Shown: positions 23,291-34,881 of the stretch, one piece after another | How positions within the stretch are numbered: the stretch's first letter is position 1 | Layout: each line of letters starts with the position of its first letter | NCBI GenBank assembly: GCA_958298945.1 | Contig: OY282605.1 | Coordinates: 114,200,267-114,264,266 of the forward strand | Reading direction: 5' to 3' | DNA length: 64,000 nucleotides | DNA from: Atherix ibis | Lineage: Eukaryota; Arthropoda; Insecta; Diptera; Athericidae | Notes under the pieces: generated by a model | Databases searched by the model: none | What the model was told of the DNA's origin: nothing | The model's input: only the letters and a program-made list of their open reading frames with translations | Translations under genes and position numbers: made by a program

Positions 23291-24283
23291 TTTAAATAAT
23301 GTACATTAACATCTGCAATAAAGTAAAGATATTCGCCAACGCTCACATACAAAACAAATCCTTTTATTTACAATCTTAAATATAAATCGCCCTCAATTAA
23401 AAACCCTATATTTGCATAAACTTTCCGTCTCATTTTCAGAAGGCAATATTATTAATACAGTTTGAGTATCTCTTAAGTAAATAATTTGATCTTTTTAAAA
23501 AGAGAAAAAAGAAAAAAATATCAAAAACTATAATTAAATTTTATTATTACAAGACCGTCGCGAATGAAAGTGAAAATTTCTTAGCTTTGCGTAGTGCTTA
23601 ACAATTACGAAATTAAAAACAACAAAGAACATTTGAACAATTACTCGTAACAAGAGCAAATATATATAAAATGATATTAATTAAATTAGATTACTTCCTA
23701 TATGAATGTGTGTGTATGCGTTTGCCAAAAATAATTGCCATGACTATAAATATAAATAGCAATTCATTTAAATAGAACTAAAATATATATAAACGTGTGC
23801 AAGAAATGTACAATTATGACATAGAAAATACAATTGAAACGAATTTTTTACCTAATGCACCACCTTGTAATATATTTCGAATTGCATTCAGTTGATCATT
23901 ACAATTGCAGTGGTAAACAATTGATTTATTCATAATGACCGCTAGAGTGCATAAGAGAAAATATTGCAAATAATTTTTTTTTTGTTGAAAATTGAGGTTA
24001 TGTTGAATCTGACATTTTCGAAGTTTATAGTGTATTCAATAGAAATTCGCTTATAAAATGGAAAAATCATTAAAAAATAATAAAATCAAATTGATATTTT
24101 TATTAATAATGTTATTATAAATGTAAAAAAATGAATGGGCGCACTCATTAATGTTGATGAAGAAGCGGAAAAAAAATAATAGTTAAAACGAAAAAGATAG
24201 ATCGGTTAAGTGGTGTCCTATGGTGTGCTTGGAGTGAATAATTTACAACATTGTGAAGTGAATATTAAAATATAACGCTAATA
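23291..24283. other. AT-rich flank and possible 5' leader
   Basis: No coding frame is seen. The last 150 bases before the ATG at 24284 could be the 5' untranslated leader of the exon described next. Confidence 0.35.
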
Positions 24284-24378
24284 ATGCCTGAAATAATTCG
24301 TCGATTAAGTCGGATTTCATTTAATGCATTTCGTGCTACGCACTCTAGTGAGCCATCTTGGCATGAGGATTTCCTTAA
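24284..24378 (+). CDS. Candidate first coding exon, possibly an alternative Kir start
   Basis: The ATG at 24284 has A at -3 and opens 31 codons (MPEIIRRLSRISFNAFRATH, then SSEPSWHEDFL) followed by two bases AA and a good donor GTATGT at 24379. The exon is GC-richer than its flanks and uses codons such as CGT, CGG and ACG. It ends in phase 2, exactly like the proximal Kir initiating exon at 55727-55848, and so would join the Kir exon at 56348 in frame (giving FLK then YRQTRF). No intervening coding exon was found between. This link is inference: a third of random exons would share the phase. It could instead be the first exon of another gene. Confidence 0.5.
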
Positions 24379-24795
24379 GTATGTATATATTCGTAAAATT
24401 GAATAAAACCTTATTTTTATTTACTAGAACACACAAGCATATCCCATATATATATATACTAAAAACTTCCGTCTATCTTTGATTTTATAATAAATAACTA
24501 AGTTAGAACACGTTCGTCCTTGAATACCATTCATTATTCGCAGACTGTACGGATACATGTCGATCGACTAAAATGATAATGATCATCAGCCTTAACAAAA
24601 ATAGATACTCACCACATATTGGGAAGCCTATTAATCATTCAAGAGCGTATATTTTTCAATTTCTATATACAGTTTAGCATGTATTTTTATTTTTTTCTTA
24701 AAGTATAAAATTCTACTTACACGAATAAAAAGTAGAATAGGAATCTATGCTTATTTAAAGGTAGAAGATTGATTTTTTTTCTACTTTTATTCATA
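24379..24795. other. AT-rich intronic or intergenic sequence
   Basis: No feature beyond the donor at its left edge. Confidence 0.45.
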
Positions 24796-24797
24796 TA

Positions 24798-25925
24798 CGA
24801 GGTCTGTTCAAAAAGTGTCGCGAATTTTGAATTTTCCCGGATTACGTATATTCGATTTTAAATTTTTTGTGGCGTTATGTTGGTACTCATATCTCTCACT
24901 TATGCGGACAAGTTCGAGCATTTTGAATGTTCAGTTAATTTTTGACAGCTGCTTTGCTTGAACATATTTTGGCTCGTTTTCAATTTTTGCCCATTCCAAA
25001 AAATGGATCAAAGAATCTGTATCAAATTTTGTGTGAAAAACAAAATTAATTGCGCGGACATATTCCGATTGTTGACTGTGGTATATGGTGAAGCTACCTT
25101 GGACTGAAGCAACGTTTATCGGTAGTACAAAATGTTCTCAGAGGGCGGAGAAGATGTGAACGACGAAAAGCGTGCCGGACGTCCGAGAACGTCAACAACA
25201 GACGAAAATTGGCCAATCGTCGAATTACCGTTAGAGAAGTTGTTGAGGACTTAAACATATCGATTGACTCGTGCCCCGAATCATGGGCTTATGGTTATGA
25301 CGTAGAATCCGAGGCTCAATCATCCCAATGGAAGCTGCCGCACGAGCCAAGACCGAAAAATGCGCGCCAAGTTCGGTCGAATGTGAAGGATTTGCTTACA
25401 GTTTTCTTCGATTGTAGGGGCGTGGTACATCATGAGTTCTTGCCACAGGGTAGAACGGTCAATAAGGAATATTACCTGTAAGTTATGCGCGCGAAGCAAT
25501 CCACCAGAAACGCCCGGATTTGTGGAAGAACAAAAATTGGCTTTTGCACCATGATAACGCCCCTGCTCACGCTTCGTTGCTTGTGCGAATTTTTGGCCAA
25601 AAACAACACACTAATAAGGCCGCAGCCACCATATTCCCCAGATCTGGCACACTGTGACTTTTTCTTGTTCCCGAAACTAAAGAGCTCCATCAAGGACGAC
25701 GCTACGCTACGATTGAGGATATAAAGACGGCATCGAAGTAGGAGCTGAACAAAATCACAAAAAATGAATTTTTTGAAGTGCTTCGAGGATTGGAAAAAAT
25801 GTTGGCACAAGTGTATAATATCTGGTGGGGATTACTTTGAAGGGGACAAAATAGATATTCATGAATAAATAAATAATTTTTGAAAAAAAAACACAAAATT
25901 CTGGATACTTTTTGAACAGACCTCG
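24798..25925 (+). mobile_element. CGAGGTCTGTTC mariner, copy 3
   Basis: TA at 24796-24797 and 25926-25927 flank inverted ends beginning CGAGGTCTGTTCAAAAAGT. At 1128 bp it is the longest of the five copies. It keeps parts of all transposase domains but with an internal deletion. Confidence 0.93.
25003..25868 (+). pseudogene. Mariner transposase copy 3, deleted and frameshifted
   Basis: ATG 25003 starts MDQRICIKFCVKNKINCADI. After frame changes the sequence reads ANRRITVREVVEDLNISIDS (helix-turn-helix), then is fused directly to SWAYGYDVESEAQSSQWKLP. The junction removes the segment holding the first catalytic Asp. FFDCRGVVHHEFLPQGRTVN and KEYYL follow, then in shifted frames WKNKNWLLHHDNAPAHASL-type sequence, [20 protein letters not shown] and the C-terminal WKKCWHKCIISGGDYFEGD. 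Several indels block translation. Confidence 0.88.
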
Positions 25926-25927
25926 TA

Positions 25928-27130
25928 TATATAAATGTAAAAACAATTTGTTCATAAAGCATTTAAAAAAAAAAATTTATTTCAATTTCGATGTCGTTTT
26001 TAAAAATTGATTAAAATATTATGAAAAGAGAAAATCTATTTTATTTTGTACTATTTAGAAAACTTTGCAAAAATGTTGTTTACCTTTTTTTATTGTTTTA
26101 TAAAATTGATATTAAGGGAAAATCTGCTCTATAATTTTATGAAGTTTTCCAACTTCACTTCTGAAAAGTTCACATTTTCATAAATGCCTTATTGACTTGA
26201 GTAGATTAGAATGGATAATGCCATAAGGAGCAGCATAATATTTAGTGTAACATTTTCTTTTAGACTCCTTTTTTATAAAATCATTTCCAGAAATACTTGT
26301 TGTCTTAGCGTCATAATAACTCAGGTGATTTGGCATTTAAGCAAAGGTCATCATGGTTGCGTCACTATCTGAATTCGAACTCAAGACCAAGTTTCAATTT
26401 TTTTAAAATTAAATTTACAAAGTAAATCGTCATTGAAATAGAAAAGTCAAGAACATATGCTATAATTCTACAAAATCACATGTTTTTCCAGTTACTCTTT
26501 TAAGGTGACCTAATAGTTTTAAACTAGTTAGTTGCATTCATATTTAACTAAAAAAATCATAGTGCTTTGGCATATAGTATATCAAAATGCAGAAAGTAAC
26601 TGCATTGATAATTTGAGTAAACAAAATTTTAGTCCTTTTTAGTGGAGACAGGTATTAACGCATTAAATATTTTTTTAATTTAAAAAAAACTCAAAAGTTT
26701 AGTTGGCCATAAAACATTGGTTTATATTTTTACATGAAATCAATTTAGAAGCAAACTATAATACGGTTGGCTCATATCTCCACTTAAATATCATATTTTT
26801 ATACCGAACCCTTTTTAACTGTCATAATATCGGAACTGCAGTATTGATTTTATAACAAATTTGAAATAATCGAAAAAGGAACATCTGCAAAATGACATAA
26901 TTTTATAATAATTGAAGACTTTTAGCAATAATTTTATTTTATTTTTGTAAAGAAATATTATCTTCTTCAAAGTAAGAGCTTAGTTCCAGAAATACTCGAC
27001 TTCTAAATGACAGGTTTTGTTTGTTTGTTGAAAAAGCCATTAATAGTGTACTCTGTCAGTGAATTTGTAAAAATGGAAAAAATTGGTCATTTTAAGTCCA
27101 ACTAAACTAAGATTTTAGTCCAACCAATAT
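25928..27130. other. AT-rich spacer
   Basis: No gene seen. The right part (about 27000-27130) may be the degenerate 5' end of the following mariner relic. Confidence 0.4.
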
Positions 27131-27139
27131 CAAAAACGA

Positions 27140-27930
27140 GTTACTACAAAAAAATATTGGATTACAGAGTTTAAACGAGGCCATACGTGCTGCCAAATCG
27201 AATATTACCATGGTCGCTTGAATTAGGCGACCACGCCAGAAATGGGAAAGAAAGTCCATAAAATTGTTTTGAATGGCCGTCGATTGATGGCCAGATCGTC
27301 GATTGGTAATTTAAACATGAGCAAGCTGTGCGCAAGATGGCTGCCGCGTTTGCTCACAATCGAACATAAGCAGCGTCGTGAGTAGGATTAAAAGTCCAGT
27401 GTTTGGCTATCTTTTGCAGCAATGAACCCGAGTTTTTTCTTCGAATCATAGTCATGGATGAAACATGGGTTTATTAATTCACACCTGAGATGCAGGAACA
27501 GTCAATGACAAGGTCATAGCATCAGTTTTTTCAGATACTCGTGGGATAATTTTCATTGATTATCTGCAAAAAGGAAAAACAATTACCTGCGAGTTTTATG
27601 CGAATTTATTGCAGCGTTTGAGTGATGAAATAAAAAAAATTGTCATATTTGGCGAAAAAGGAAGTGCTGTTTCTTCAAGACCTATAATGCACTAGTTCAC
27701 ACATCCGTTTTATGGACAATGGACAAGTTCACACAGATTTACCACCCTCGGATTATTTTCTCTTTCCAAACTTGGAAAATGGCTCGCTGGTAAAATATTT
27801 GCCAACAGTGAAGAACTGGAGTCTGCGGTTAATGGCTATTTTGATGAGCTCGACGGTATCGAAGCTATTGAACATCCCTGGGAAAACTATATCGAGCTAA
27901 AAGGATGCTGGGGAATAAAGATATTTTTTC
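27140..27930 (+). pseudogene. Decayed mariner transposase
   Basis: In order: YWITEFKRGHTCCQIE (about 27156-27203), then MSKLCARWLPRLLTIEHKQR (27316-27376), VMDETWVY (first Asp, about 27452-27475), FTPEM, IIFIDYLQKGKTI-type sequence (27545-27585) and the C-terminal LPPSDYFLFPNLENG with the end IEHPWENYIELKGC (27735-27912). The blocks match the family of the mariner at 46585-47874. Many stops and shifts occur. The same C-terminus reappears at the right edge of the window. Confidence 0.75.
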
Positions 27931-28059
27931 CCAATTTTTTGTTTTCTTTGTTAGGCCGGGTCGTAGTTCCCTTGGGCTATACTGGAATCGTCTTTAGTTT
28001 ATCGATTAGACTCGCTTAGATGTTATCGATATGACCAAGATGACATCTGTTTAGCTGGT

Positions 28060-28720
28060 TTTTTATCTTGGGAAACACAAAAAGTCAAACGGACATTGAT
28101 TAGGTAATTAGGAGGCTGAGGACCTCAGGAATCTTTTTTTTTTGACAAAAGCTCGTTGATAGAAATGGCCGTGTGACAGAGATTTTGTCATCGTGCAGTA
28201 TCCAAGTGTCTACAACGTCCGATCTAACGCGAAAAACCCTTTTACTGATTCTTTCAAGGACTTCCTTAGATAAAATTTGTTTGATAGTTTGTTGTAGAGG
28301 CGAAAATTCTTTTAAAATACTGTTTTTTTTAACAAAGGAGCATGGACGTGATTTATTCATTGGAGGAAGGTTCGTCTTTCACTGGATTTTGGTACCCCAA
28401 GAATGCTCTATGCCATCGGAAAACTGTTTCGAAAAGTAATGCGACTTGTAACAATTTTATTTTATTTTTATACATCAATGATATCTTATTCAAAGTGGTC
28501 CTTGAAATTGGTTTTTTTTATCATGGGGATACAAAAAAGTCAAACGAACATTAATCAGTTGATTAGGCAGTTTAGAAACCACAGGAATTCTTTCTTCCGA
28601 CAAAAATCCATTGATGAAGATGACCGTGTAACAGGGATGTTGTCATGGTGAAGCGTATAAGTGTCTGTCCGATTTGTCGTGAAGCACCCTTTTTTTTGAG
28701 CCTTTCAAATAATTTTTCAA
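28060..28720 (-). pseudogene. Two adjacent copies of a mariner mid-fragment
   Basis: Each copy carries the segment around the second catalytic Asp on the - strand. The first (about 28080-28330) reads RVRSDVVDTWILHDDKISVT and FCQKKKIPEVLS. The second (about 28520-28700) reads HPCYTVIFINGFLSEERIPV and SKLPNQLINVRLTFLYP. Both correspond to the mariner stretch WxLHHDNAPCHTAxSxxEFL. They lie about 440 bp apart in the same orientation, so they come from a local duplication or from two nested insertions. The block KKSILKEF..LSKEVLERISKRV links the two. Confidence 0.6.
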
Positions 28721-29289
28721 AAAAAATATATTTGTCTTGGAAAATGACCTTCCTTCATTTTTATAAGAATTCGATGTGAAATGTCTCCCTGAGTGAGGCT
28801 TGTCTTATACTGCTTCTTGCCTCTCTGAAATGGGTTTCTTGTACCGAAAAACATAAGAAATGCTCTGCATCGGCTCGTTGCATATTTTTGTGAGTCTAAC
28901 CAAGCTTCACACAAAATTTTGTGTCTATAAATTTTGCTGTTCCATTTTTTGTAGCTTACTATATAAAAACAACTACAATTATCATGCCTTAACGAACTTC
29001 TTTATAGAAAACTCAGTTGAATGTTTATTGCGGAAGGTCTGACCTCATACATTGTCATCAATTTTCTATGGTGAAGGCCTTTCTCTGAGTGATGTTACTT
29101 ATTGGTTTTCCAAAAATGTATGCTACCGAAAATTTGTGTCCAAAGTCTCTTTGCAACGGTTTATAAGTCAAACTTGCGGATTCACAAAGCCCCAAATTAC
29201 GCTGATACATTTTTCATAACTTATCACGGCTTAAAGAGCCGCGTAGTTAGGGGACGAAGTTGAAACTTCTCCTAGAACTGCACATCTAG
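28721..29289. other. Unassigned sequence between mariner relics
   Basis: Some - strand frame (28914-28717) resembles the flank of the preceding duplicated fragment. The rest shows no recognisable protein or repeat end. Confidence 0.35.
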
Positions 29290-30091
29290 GACGAACTTTT
29301 TTCACAAATTATTTATTTATTTATGAATATCTATTTTGTCCCCTTCAAAGTAATCCCCACCAAATATTATACACTTGTGCTAACGTTTTTTCCGTTTTTT
29401 CCGAAAAAATATTTTTTTTGTGATCTTGTTCATCTCCTCCTGCGATGCCGTCTTTATCTCCTCAATCGTAGCGTAGCGTCGTCCTTTCAGTTTCGCGAAC
29501 AAGAAAAAGTCACAGGGGGCCAGATCTAGGGAATACGGTGGCTGCGGAATTATTAGTGTGTTGTTTTGGGCCAAAAATTCAAGCACAAGCAACGATGCGT
29601 GAGCAGGGGCGTTGTCATGGTGCAAAAGCCAATTTTTGTTCTTCCACAAATCCGGGCGTTTCTATCGCATTGCTTCGCGCAACTTGCGCATAACTTGCAG
29701 GTTATAGTTTTTATTGACCATTCTACCCTGTGGCAAGATCTTGGCTCATGCGGCAGCTTTCATTGGGATGATTGAGCTTTAGTTTCCACGTCATAATCAT
29801 AAACCCATGATTTGTCACCAGTTATGACCCTTTGGAGCAAATTTGGGTTTTTCGCGGACAGAGTCCAACAGCTCCTTAGCAATGTTAATGCGATGCTGTT
29901 TTTGGTCAAAATTGAGCAAAAATCGAAGACGAGCCAAAACACGTGCAAGCAAAGCAGCTGTAAAAAATTAACTGAACATTCGAAATGGCCAAATTTGTCA
30001 GCATAAGTGAGAGACATAAGTACCAACATAACGCCACAAAAAATCGAAAATCGAATATACGTAACCCACGATACTTTTTCAACAGACCTCG
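29290..30091 (-). mobile_element. CGAGGTCTGTTC mariner, copy 4 (left end damaged)
   Basis: The right end is intact (AACAGACCTCG with TA at 30092-30093). The left terminal repeat is lost or scrambled at about 29290, where the sequence joins CACAAATTATTTATTTATTT. Length is about 800 bp. Confidence 0.85.
29310..29900 (-). pseudogene. Mariner transposase copy 4, broken
   Basis: From the 5' side: AKNPNLLQRVITGDKSWVYD (first Asp region, Lys for Glu), YDVETKAQSSQ, then a deletion into QGRMVNKNYNLQVMRKLREA-type sequence, MWKNKNWLLHHDNAPAHASL (second Asp), NNTLIIPQPPYSLDLAPCDF (third Asp kept) and KGRRYATIEEIKTASQEEMN. Near 29400 the C-terminal part is interrupted by a short repeated TTTTCCG and is out of frame. 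A helix-turn-helix domain is absent. Confidence 0.86.
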
Positions 30092-30093
30092 TA

Positions 30094-30920
30094 TATGGAG
30101 ATTAAATCCACTCTCAGTGATATCAGCACAAATACTATTCCGCCATACCTCGTATGTTAAATATAAAATAATTTAAAGTTTTTATTTGTCTTTCTTAAAT
30201 TTAATTGAAAATATATAAAAACAAATATGTTAATTATAATGGATTTTTTAAACTCAAAAAAAGCAGAATAGAAATATTGTTGCTGTTTAAAAAATACCAA
30301 AAAAAAAAATATTAAATTTTCGTTCATTTTTAGAAATGCAATAAATCAAGTTCATTTTTCTGTTTGCAAAAAAAAAAGAGAATGACTTTAAAATTGTCCG
30401 TTGTATTGGTTATTTGGCATTTTTTTTACTAATGATGCATAATTTAGACACCAAATGGTCTGTGGTTCGTACTTTGAGATACATTTTCTATCACATACTT
30501 TACACTGCGTATGATATTCATATATGAACGTATAAGAGCTTTTAAGTACTTCTATATTTGTGCAAGTTTGTGTGCACTGTGCATGTATGCAGACATTTTT
30601 ATGAAGAAGAAAAAGGCAAATAAATGCTTGTTTATTTTGACAAATTCTCTCTAAATATAAATTTGAAAATATCTATCGATGAGTATATTTTTTATAAGTA
30701 GATAAAAATAAAGGCAAACTATTTAATAAATTTAAGTTTTTTTTAAAAAAAATTATTTCTTCAGTTTAGTAAAAGTTTTTTTTTTTTTTTTGTAATATAG
30801 ACATTTTGAGGTCTTTACAGGCATGCACATATAGCTGAGTATAGGTGTATGTGTTGTTTTATTTTTCAAAAAGATACAGGGTTAGCCATTAGAAAATTTT
30901 ATATTTACATTTTTAATTTT
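30094..30920. other. AT-rich spacer
   Basis: No gene seen. Contains poly-T of 14 at about 30778-30791. Confidence 0.45.
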
Positions 30921-30929
30921 GAAGCCAAT

Positions 30930-31460
30930 AAGTCCACATAATAGAAAAAAAGGTGATCTAAGACAAAAAATGTATCTTGAGAGCTCTGATTTTAATGAGT
31001 AATTTTAAAATGGGGCTCTAAAAACCCACAAGTCTTAAATCTTCATCCATATAAAATTCATCTTCATCTCACATCTCCATCCATATAAAGTTCAACTCCT
31101 TCAAAAATTGAATTTATATTTTTATAATTTTTATAATTCAAAAAATTATTATAAAATTATAAAAATATAAAGTTTAACTCCTTGAAAAATATATGAGGCT
31201 CTAAAAATCAACAAATGACTGTGGAGAAGCCATTGTAATCCTCAAAAGTGACTGTCAGGTTTGTAGTTTGTTCTCAAGGCTTTATTGGTCTGTATTACTT
31301 TGAAAATGAAGACGAAAAAATCGTTACATTCAATTCTGAGTGTTATGGTTATAAGATTACCGACTTAGTTGTGACTTTGACTTAAAATTTTAATGTGGAT
31401 GCTTCCATAATTTGCCTCCAAATTCATGCGATTTGACACAGTTAGAATTTTTATAATAGG
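30930..31460 (+). pseudogene. Old DDE transposase relic with internal duplication
   Basis: A first remnant of the GSENPxV block (TGGGGCTCTAAAAACCCACA at 31013) is followed by CATCTCCATCCATATAAAGT-type sequence and, about 180 bp on, by a second, better copy of the block: NQQMTVEKPL, SSKVTVRFVVCSQGFIGLYY then FENEDEKIVTFNSECYGYKI (31208-31365). NLPPNSCDLTQLEFL (about 31410-31455) is the WPPRSCDLTPLD equivalent. The same doubled layout is seen on the other strand at 61770-62410, so both came from one already rearranged parent. Confidence 0.7.
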
Positions 31461-31569
31461 TGACTTCTTAAATCTGTAGTTTTAAAATTTAAAAAAAAAA
31501 AAATAGAAAAATTGCAAAAGTGTATGAATTTTATAATTTGAGTCCATAAATCAATGCTTGTCATTTACT

Positions 31570-32400
31570 TTTTAAGGATTATTTTTTATAATTGTTGACC
31601 ACGACTACGCTTTAAGGGATCCAATTTTGAACCACTTTTTCGAGCATCTCGGCTGGAATCTCGACAATAACACGTGTAATATTGTCCTTTGGAAGACTTG
31701 AGGCTGTAAAAAATTGGGTACACCCGTGACGCTGGTTTATCAGCATTGACGGGTGAGTAAAAAATTGGGTACAAAAAAATTGCGAAATAATCGAGTGATA
31801 CCGTACGGCATTGACGGCAACGTTACGGTCAGCGTCATCTTTAACGAAATATGGATCGATGATCTCACCGGCCCATTTTTCTGGGTGTAATGGTGGTTGT
31901 CCATTAGACCAAATGCGACAATTTTGCTTAGTCACATATTCATTCAACCAGAAATGAGCTTCGTCGCTGAACGCAATGTTTTGGTAAACAAACGGATTTT
32001 CCTTAAGTTTTTCTAGGGCTCACTCACCGAAAATTCGACGCTTTGGGCTGCGTTTTATATATTTTCAGACCATGATCCTTTTGTAAAATCTTCCAAATAG
32101 TCTAGTGATACAATCCCAATTGCTGTCAACGGCAATAAATGGAAAAATCGCAGTCTTCACCAACACTGGACGCTATGGCAGCAATATTTTCCTCGGTGCA
32201 TACTCCACGCACATGGGTTGGTGGTGGTTTGATGTCCAATAGCGTCAAATTGCTGCGAAGTTATGTCATTATGGCTTGAATTACTTGCTCAGTAGGTTGA
32301 TTATGATGACCATAAAAAGGTTGAAGTGCGCAAAACACATTTTTTTCTAGAGCACTAATTTTGACAATAAAATTTAATAATTTGTAAACATTGTTCGGTT
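31570..32400 (-). pseudogene. Old DDE transposase relic, minus strand
   Basis: On the - strand the blocks run from FGEXALEKLKENPFVYQNIA-type sequence (about 32030-31970) into EAHFWLNEYVTKQNCRIWSN (32000-31900), AGEIIDPYFVKDDADRNVAV (about 31870-31810), YHSIISQFF, and after a deletion VIVEIPAEMLEKVVQNWIP with RSRGQQL near 31590. These are the family's first-Asp strand, the FFEN block and the C-terminal helix. The DDE centre between is missing. A 51-bp in-frame insertion interrupts it and is described separately. Confidence 0.78.
31706..31772. repeat. 51-bp insertion with 16-bp direct repeats
   Basis: GTAAAAAATTGGGTAC occurs at 31706-31721 and again at 31757-31772. The 35 bases between hold an imperfect inverted repeat (ACCCGTGACGCTG against CAGCATTGACGGGT). 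The insertion adds 17 codons in frame to the DDE relic. Confidence 0.85.
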
Positions 32401-33482
32401 ATAAGTCTTTCTATGATTAAATGGCAATATTAACTGTGAGCAGTTTTGACTTTGAAACACATCACGTGTTATGCGTGATCTGTCAAAAATAAAAACATGA
32501 AAACAGCAACAACAAAAAATCGATACAAATGCAATACAAACAATTTTCAAACGTTAGATCATTAAAAAGCCGACATTCGTGTGAAAAAGTCATTAATGAT
32601 TACCTCAAAAGGATCTAGTACTGCAAAAAGTTTTTTTGACAACTCTTTAAAATATAAAATGGCAATATAAAAAATAATATAGGAAAATAAAATTTTAATC
32701 AAAATATAATTTTTAAATATGTTTTAGTTAATTTTATTTTCTAAACCCCAATTTGGATAACCCTTTAATATGCTGTTAAGAAGTTTATTTACCTTTAATT
32801 TTTTTTTATTATCATTTTTATTCTTTTAAACTTGAGTTTTATTTTGTATAAATCTTTTCTCTTTTTTATATTGTATAAAAGAAAAAAACCAAAACAAATT
32901 TACCTAGCCTTGAATAGAATAATTATCCATAAGTTATTTTATAGGAATAGGAATAGAAATTACGATAAAGACATTTTGTAGGATTTTTATTACTTAAAAT
33001 TTTTTGCTTTCAGTTTATTTTGATCATTTTTTTTGGTGGGGGGGGGGGGGGTGTATATTTTCTTTGTTGTTTATTTTTTTTCCCCTTCAAAAATCACATA
33101 TTATAAACGTAGTCTCTTAAAGAAAATAGTATTTTTTTATTTGTATTTAAAATTTCTGTACATACACGTATGTATTTATCGTCATATATGCATGTTTACG
33201 ATAAATTAAAAGAAGAAAAAAGAAATAGAGACAAATAAATAAATATTTATTTGTATATTAAGAAAATTTGTAGAAAATTCTACTTGAAAGATATTCTTTT
33301 GGTTTTCAATTTATTTTTATCTATTTTCGCTACCATTTCAAATTGTACTACATATTTCCAAATTTATGTGTTGATAAGAATAACTAGCTACGAATAGTCA
33401 GTCGTCTATTTATTGTTGTTAAATGTTTTTAACTTCTTTATTTCATGTATTCATTTATTTAATTTTATTTATTTATATTTGT

Positions 33483-33513
<31 letters not shown>

Positions 33514-34880
33514 GTTAGTTAGTAGTCCCCCTTTCCCCTTTTTGACAATGGATAAATATAAGGAAGGGGGTAAATACCAAAAATCTGGTCAATCCACTTT
33601 ATTTATAGAGCAAAAATAGAGAAAATTTCAAATCCCGAAATGCTTACCCACCGAACGAACGGGAACGCATTTGTCTTCATTTAGTACATTACCAAGACCG
33701 GGCGACAAATATTTTGTATCGTCGTGCGCACCTTTTGCATCAGTTATTATTGAAAATTTAAAACGGATACGTAAAAATTGAAGTTTTTCCATAAAATTTT
33801 TATTAATCGGAAATTCACAGTATTTTTTACTAAAAAAAAAAAAAACAAAACAAAAATAAACGCAAAACTATTAATAAGAAAATTTTAAGAAGAAAAAAAA
33901 ATTATGGAAAAATTTATTATAAAGAAAAATGAAAATTATTAAATAATCTTACGTATTTTTTACGGTATGCCGGTGCATTTATTTATATAAAAAAGATAGA
34001 ACACAGAAGAAAAAAAAAATAATGACGAAAGGAAAAATAATATCTTAGCAATTAATTCCATCTCATAATGAGCATGAATTTATTGAAAATTATGTGAAAA
34101 TTACTCTTCGTATTTCGGGTGTCCGTTCTTTTTATTATTTTTATTTTTCGTTCTGATATAAAATTTCCGAATTTCGTTGATAATATTATAAATTGTTTAT
34201 GGTGTGCAAAATGTGTCTTTTTAAAAAAATTAGTGCTATTGTAAAATTTCCTCTAATAGTTATAGTGGATTTTTACAAAAATAGAAGTGATGAAAAATGA
34301 AAAAGAAATTTTCCTGTTCATATGAAATTTAATAAAATGAAAATTTGATTTTTAAAATAAAAAAAATATTTTAAATATTTTATAAGTAAAATAAAAGAGA
34401 AAGTTCTTTTTTTAAAAATATATTGTATAATAATGATAGTTTGTGTCTATTTCAGTTAATTTCTAAATATGAATAACAAGTGGTTTTTTTTATTTGTTTG
34501 TCAAATGTGCGCTTGTGTGCGTATTTTCGTTATTATTTAATTATTTTTTGTATAATATAGAATTTTTCTTCTATACTCGGATTTATAATAGTTTTAAAAA
34601 ATTATAATAATTAATCAAAGTTTTTTTTACTAGAAAACTAGTACAGAAAAAATTCTTATAAAAATAAAAACAAAAAATATAAAAACTGTATTTGAAATTT
34701 TATAAATATAAAAATGTGTTATTGAACAAGTAAAAACCATGTTAAAAGAGAATATTATCAGTAAATTACTTTTCGAATCAAACATATATTTTTTCAATGA
34801 GTATGCATTTTTTTTAAAGAAAAAAAGTATAAAATTTCTTAATATTTTTAACATATTTGTTTTTTTTTTTGCGCTCATAA
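32401..34880. other. AT-rich spacer with simple repeats and one GC-richer patch
   Basis: A run of 14 G lies at 33038-33051. A (TTTA)n microsatellite spans 33482-33514. A GC-richer patch at 33640-33780 contains ACCGAACGAACGGGAACGCA and a TCAGTT initiator-like motif, and might be a promoter or untranslated exon. I cannot support a transcript there. The rest is featureless. Confidence 0.4.
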
Positions 34881-34881
34881 A

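Noticed and set aside
17695..33539. Exact 16-mer AGTCCCCCTTTCCCCT at 17695 and 33524
   Set aside because: Flanks do not match, so it is too short to call a repeat family without a genome search.
33640..33780. Possible promoter or untranslated exon
   Set aside because: Only GC content and a TCAGTT motif support it. No TATA box, start codon or splice site could be tied to it.
34630..34878. 82-codon - strand frame
   Set aside because: Composition is low-complexity Phe, Ile, Lys and Asn expected from AT-rich DNA. There is no homology signal.
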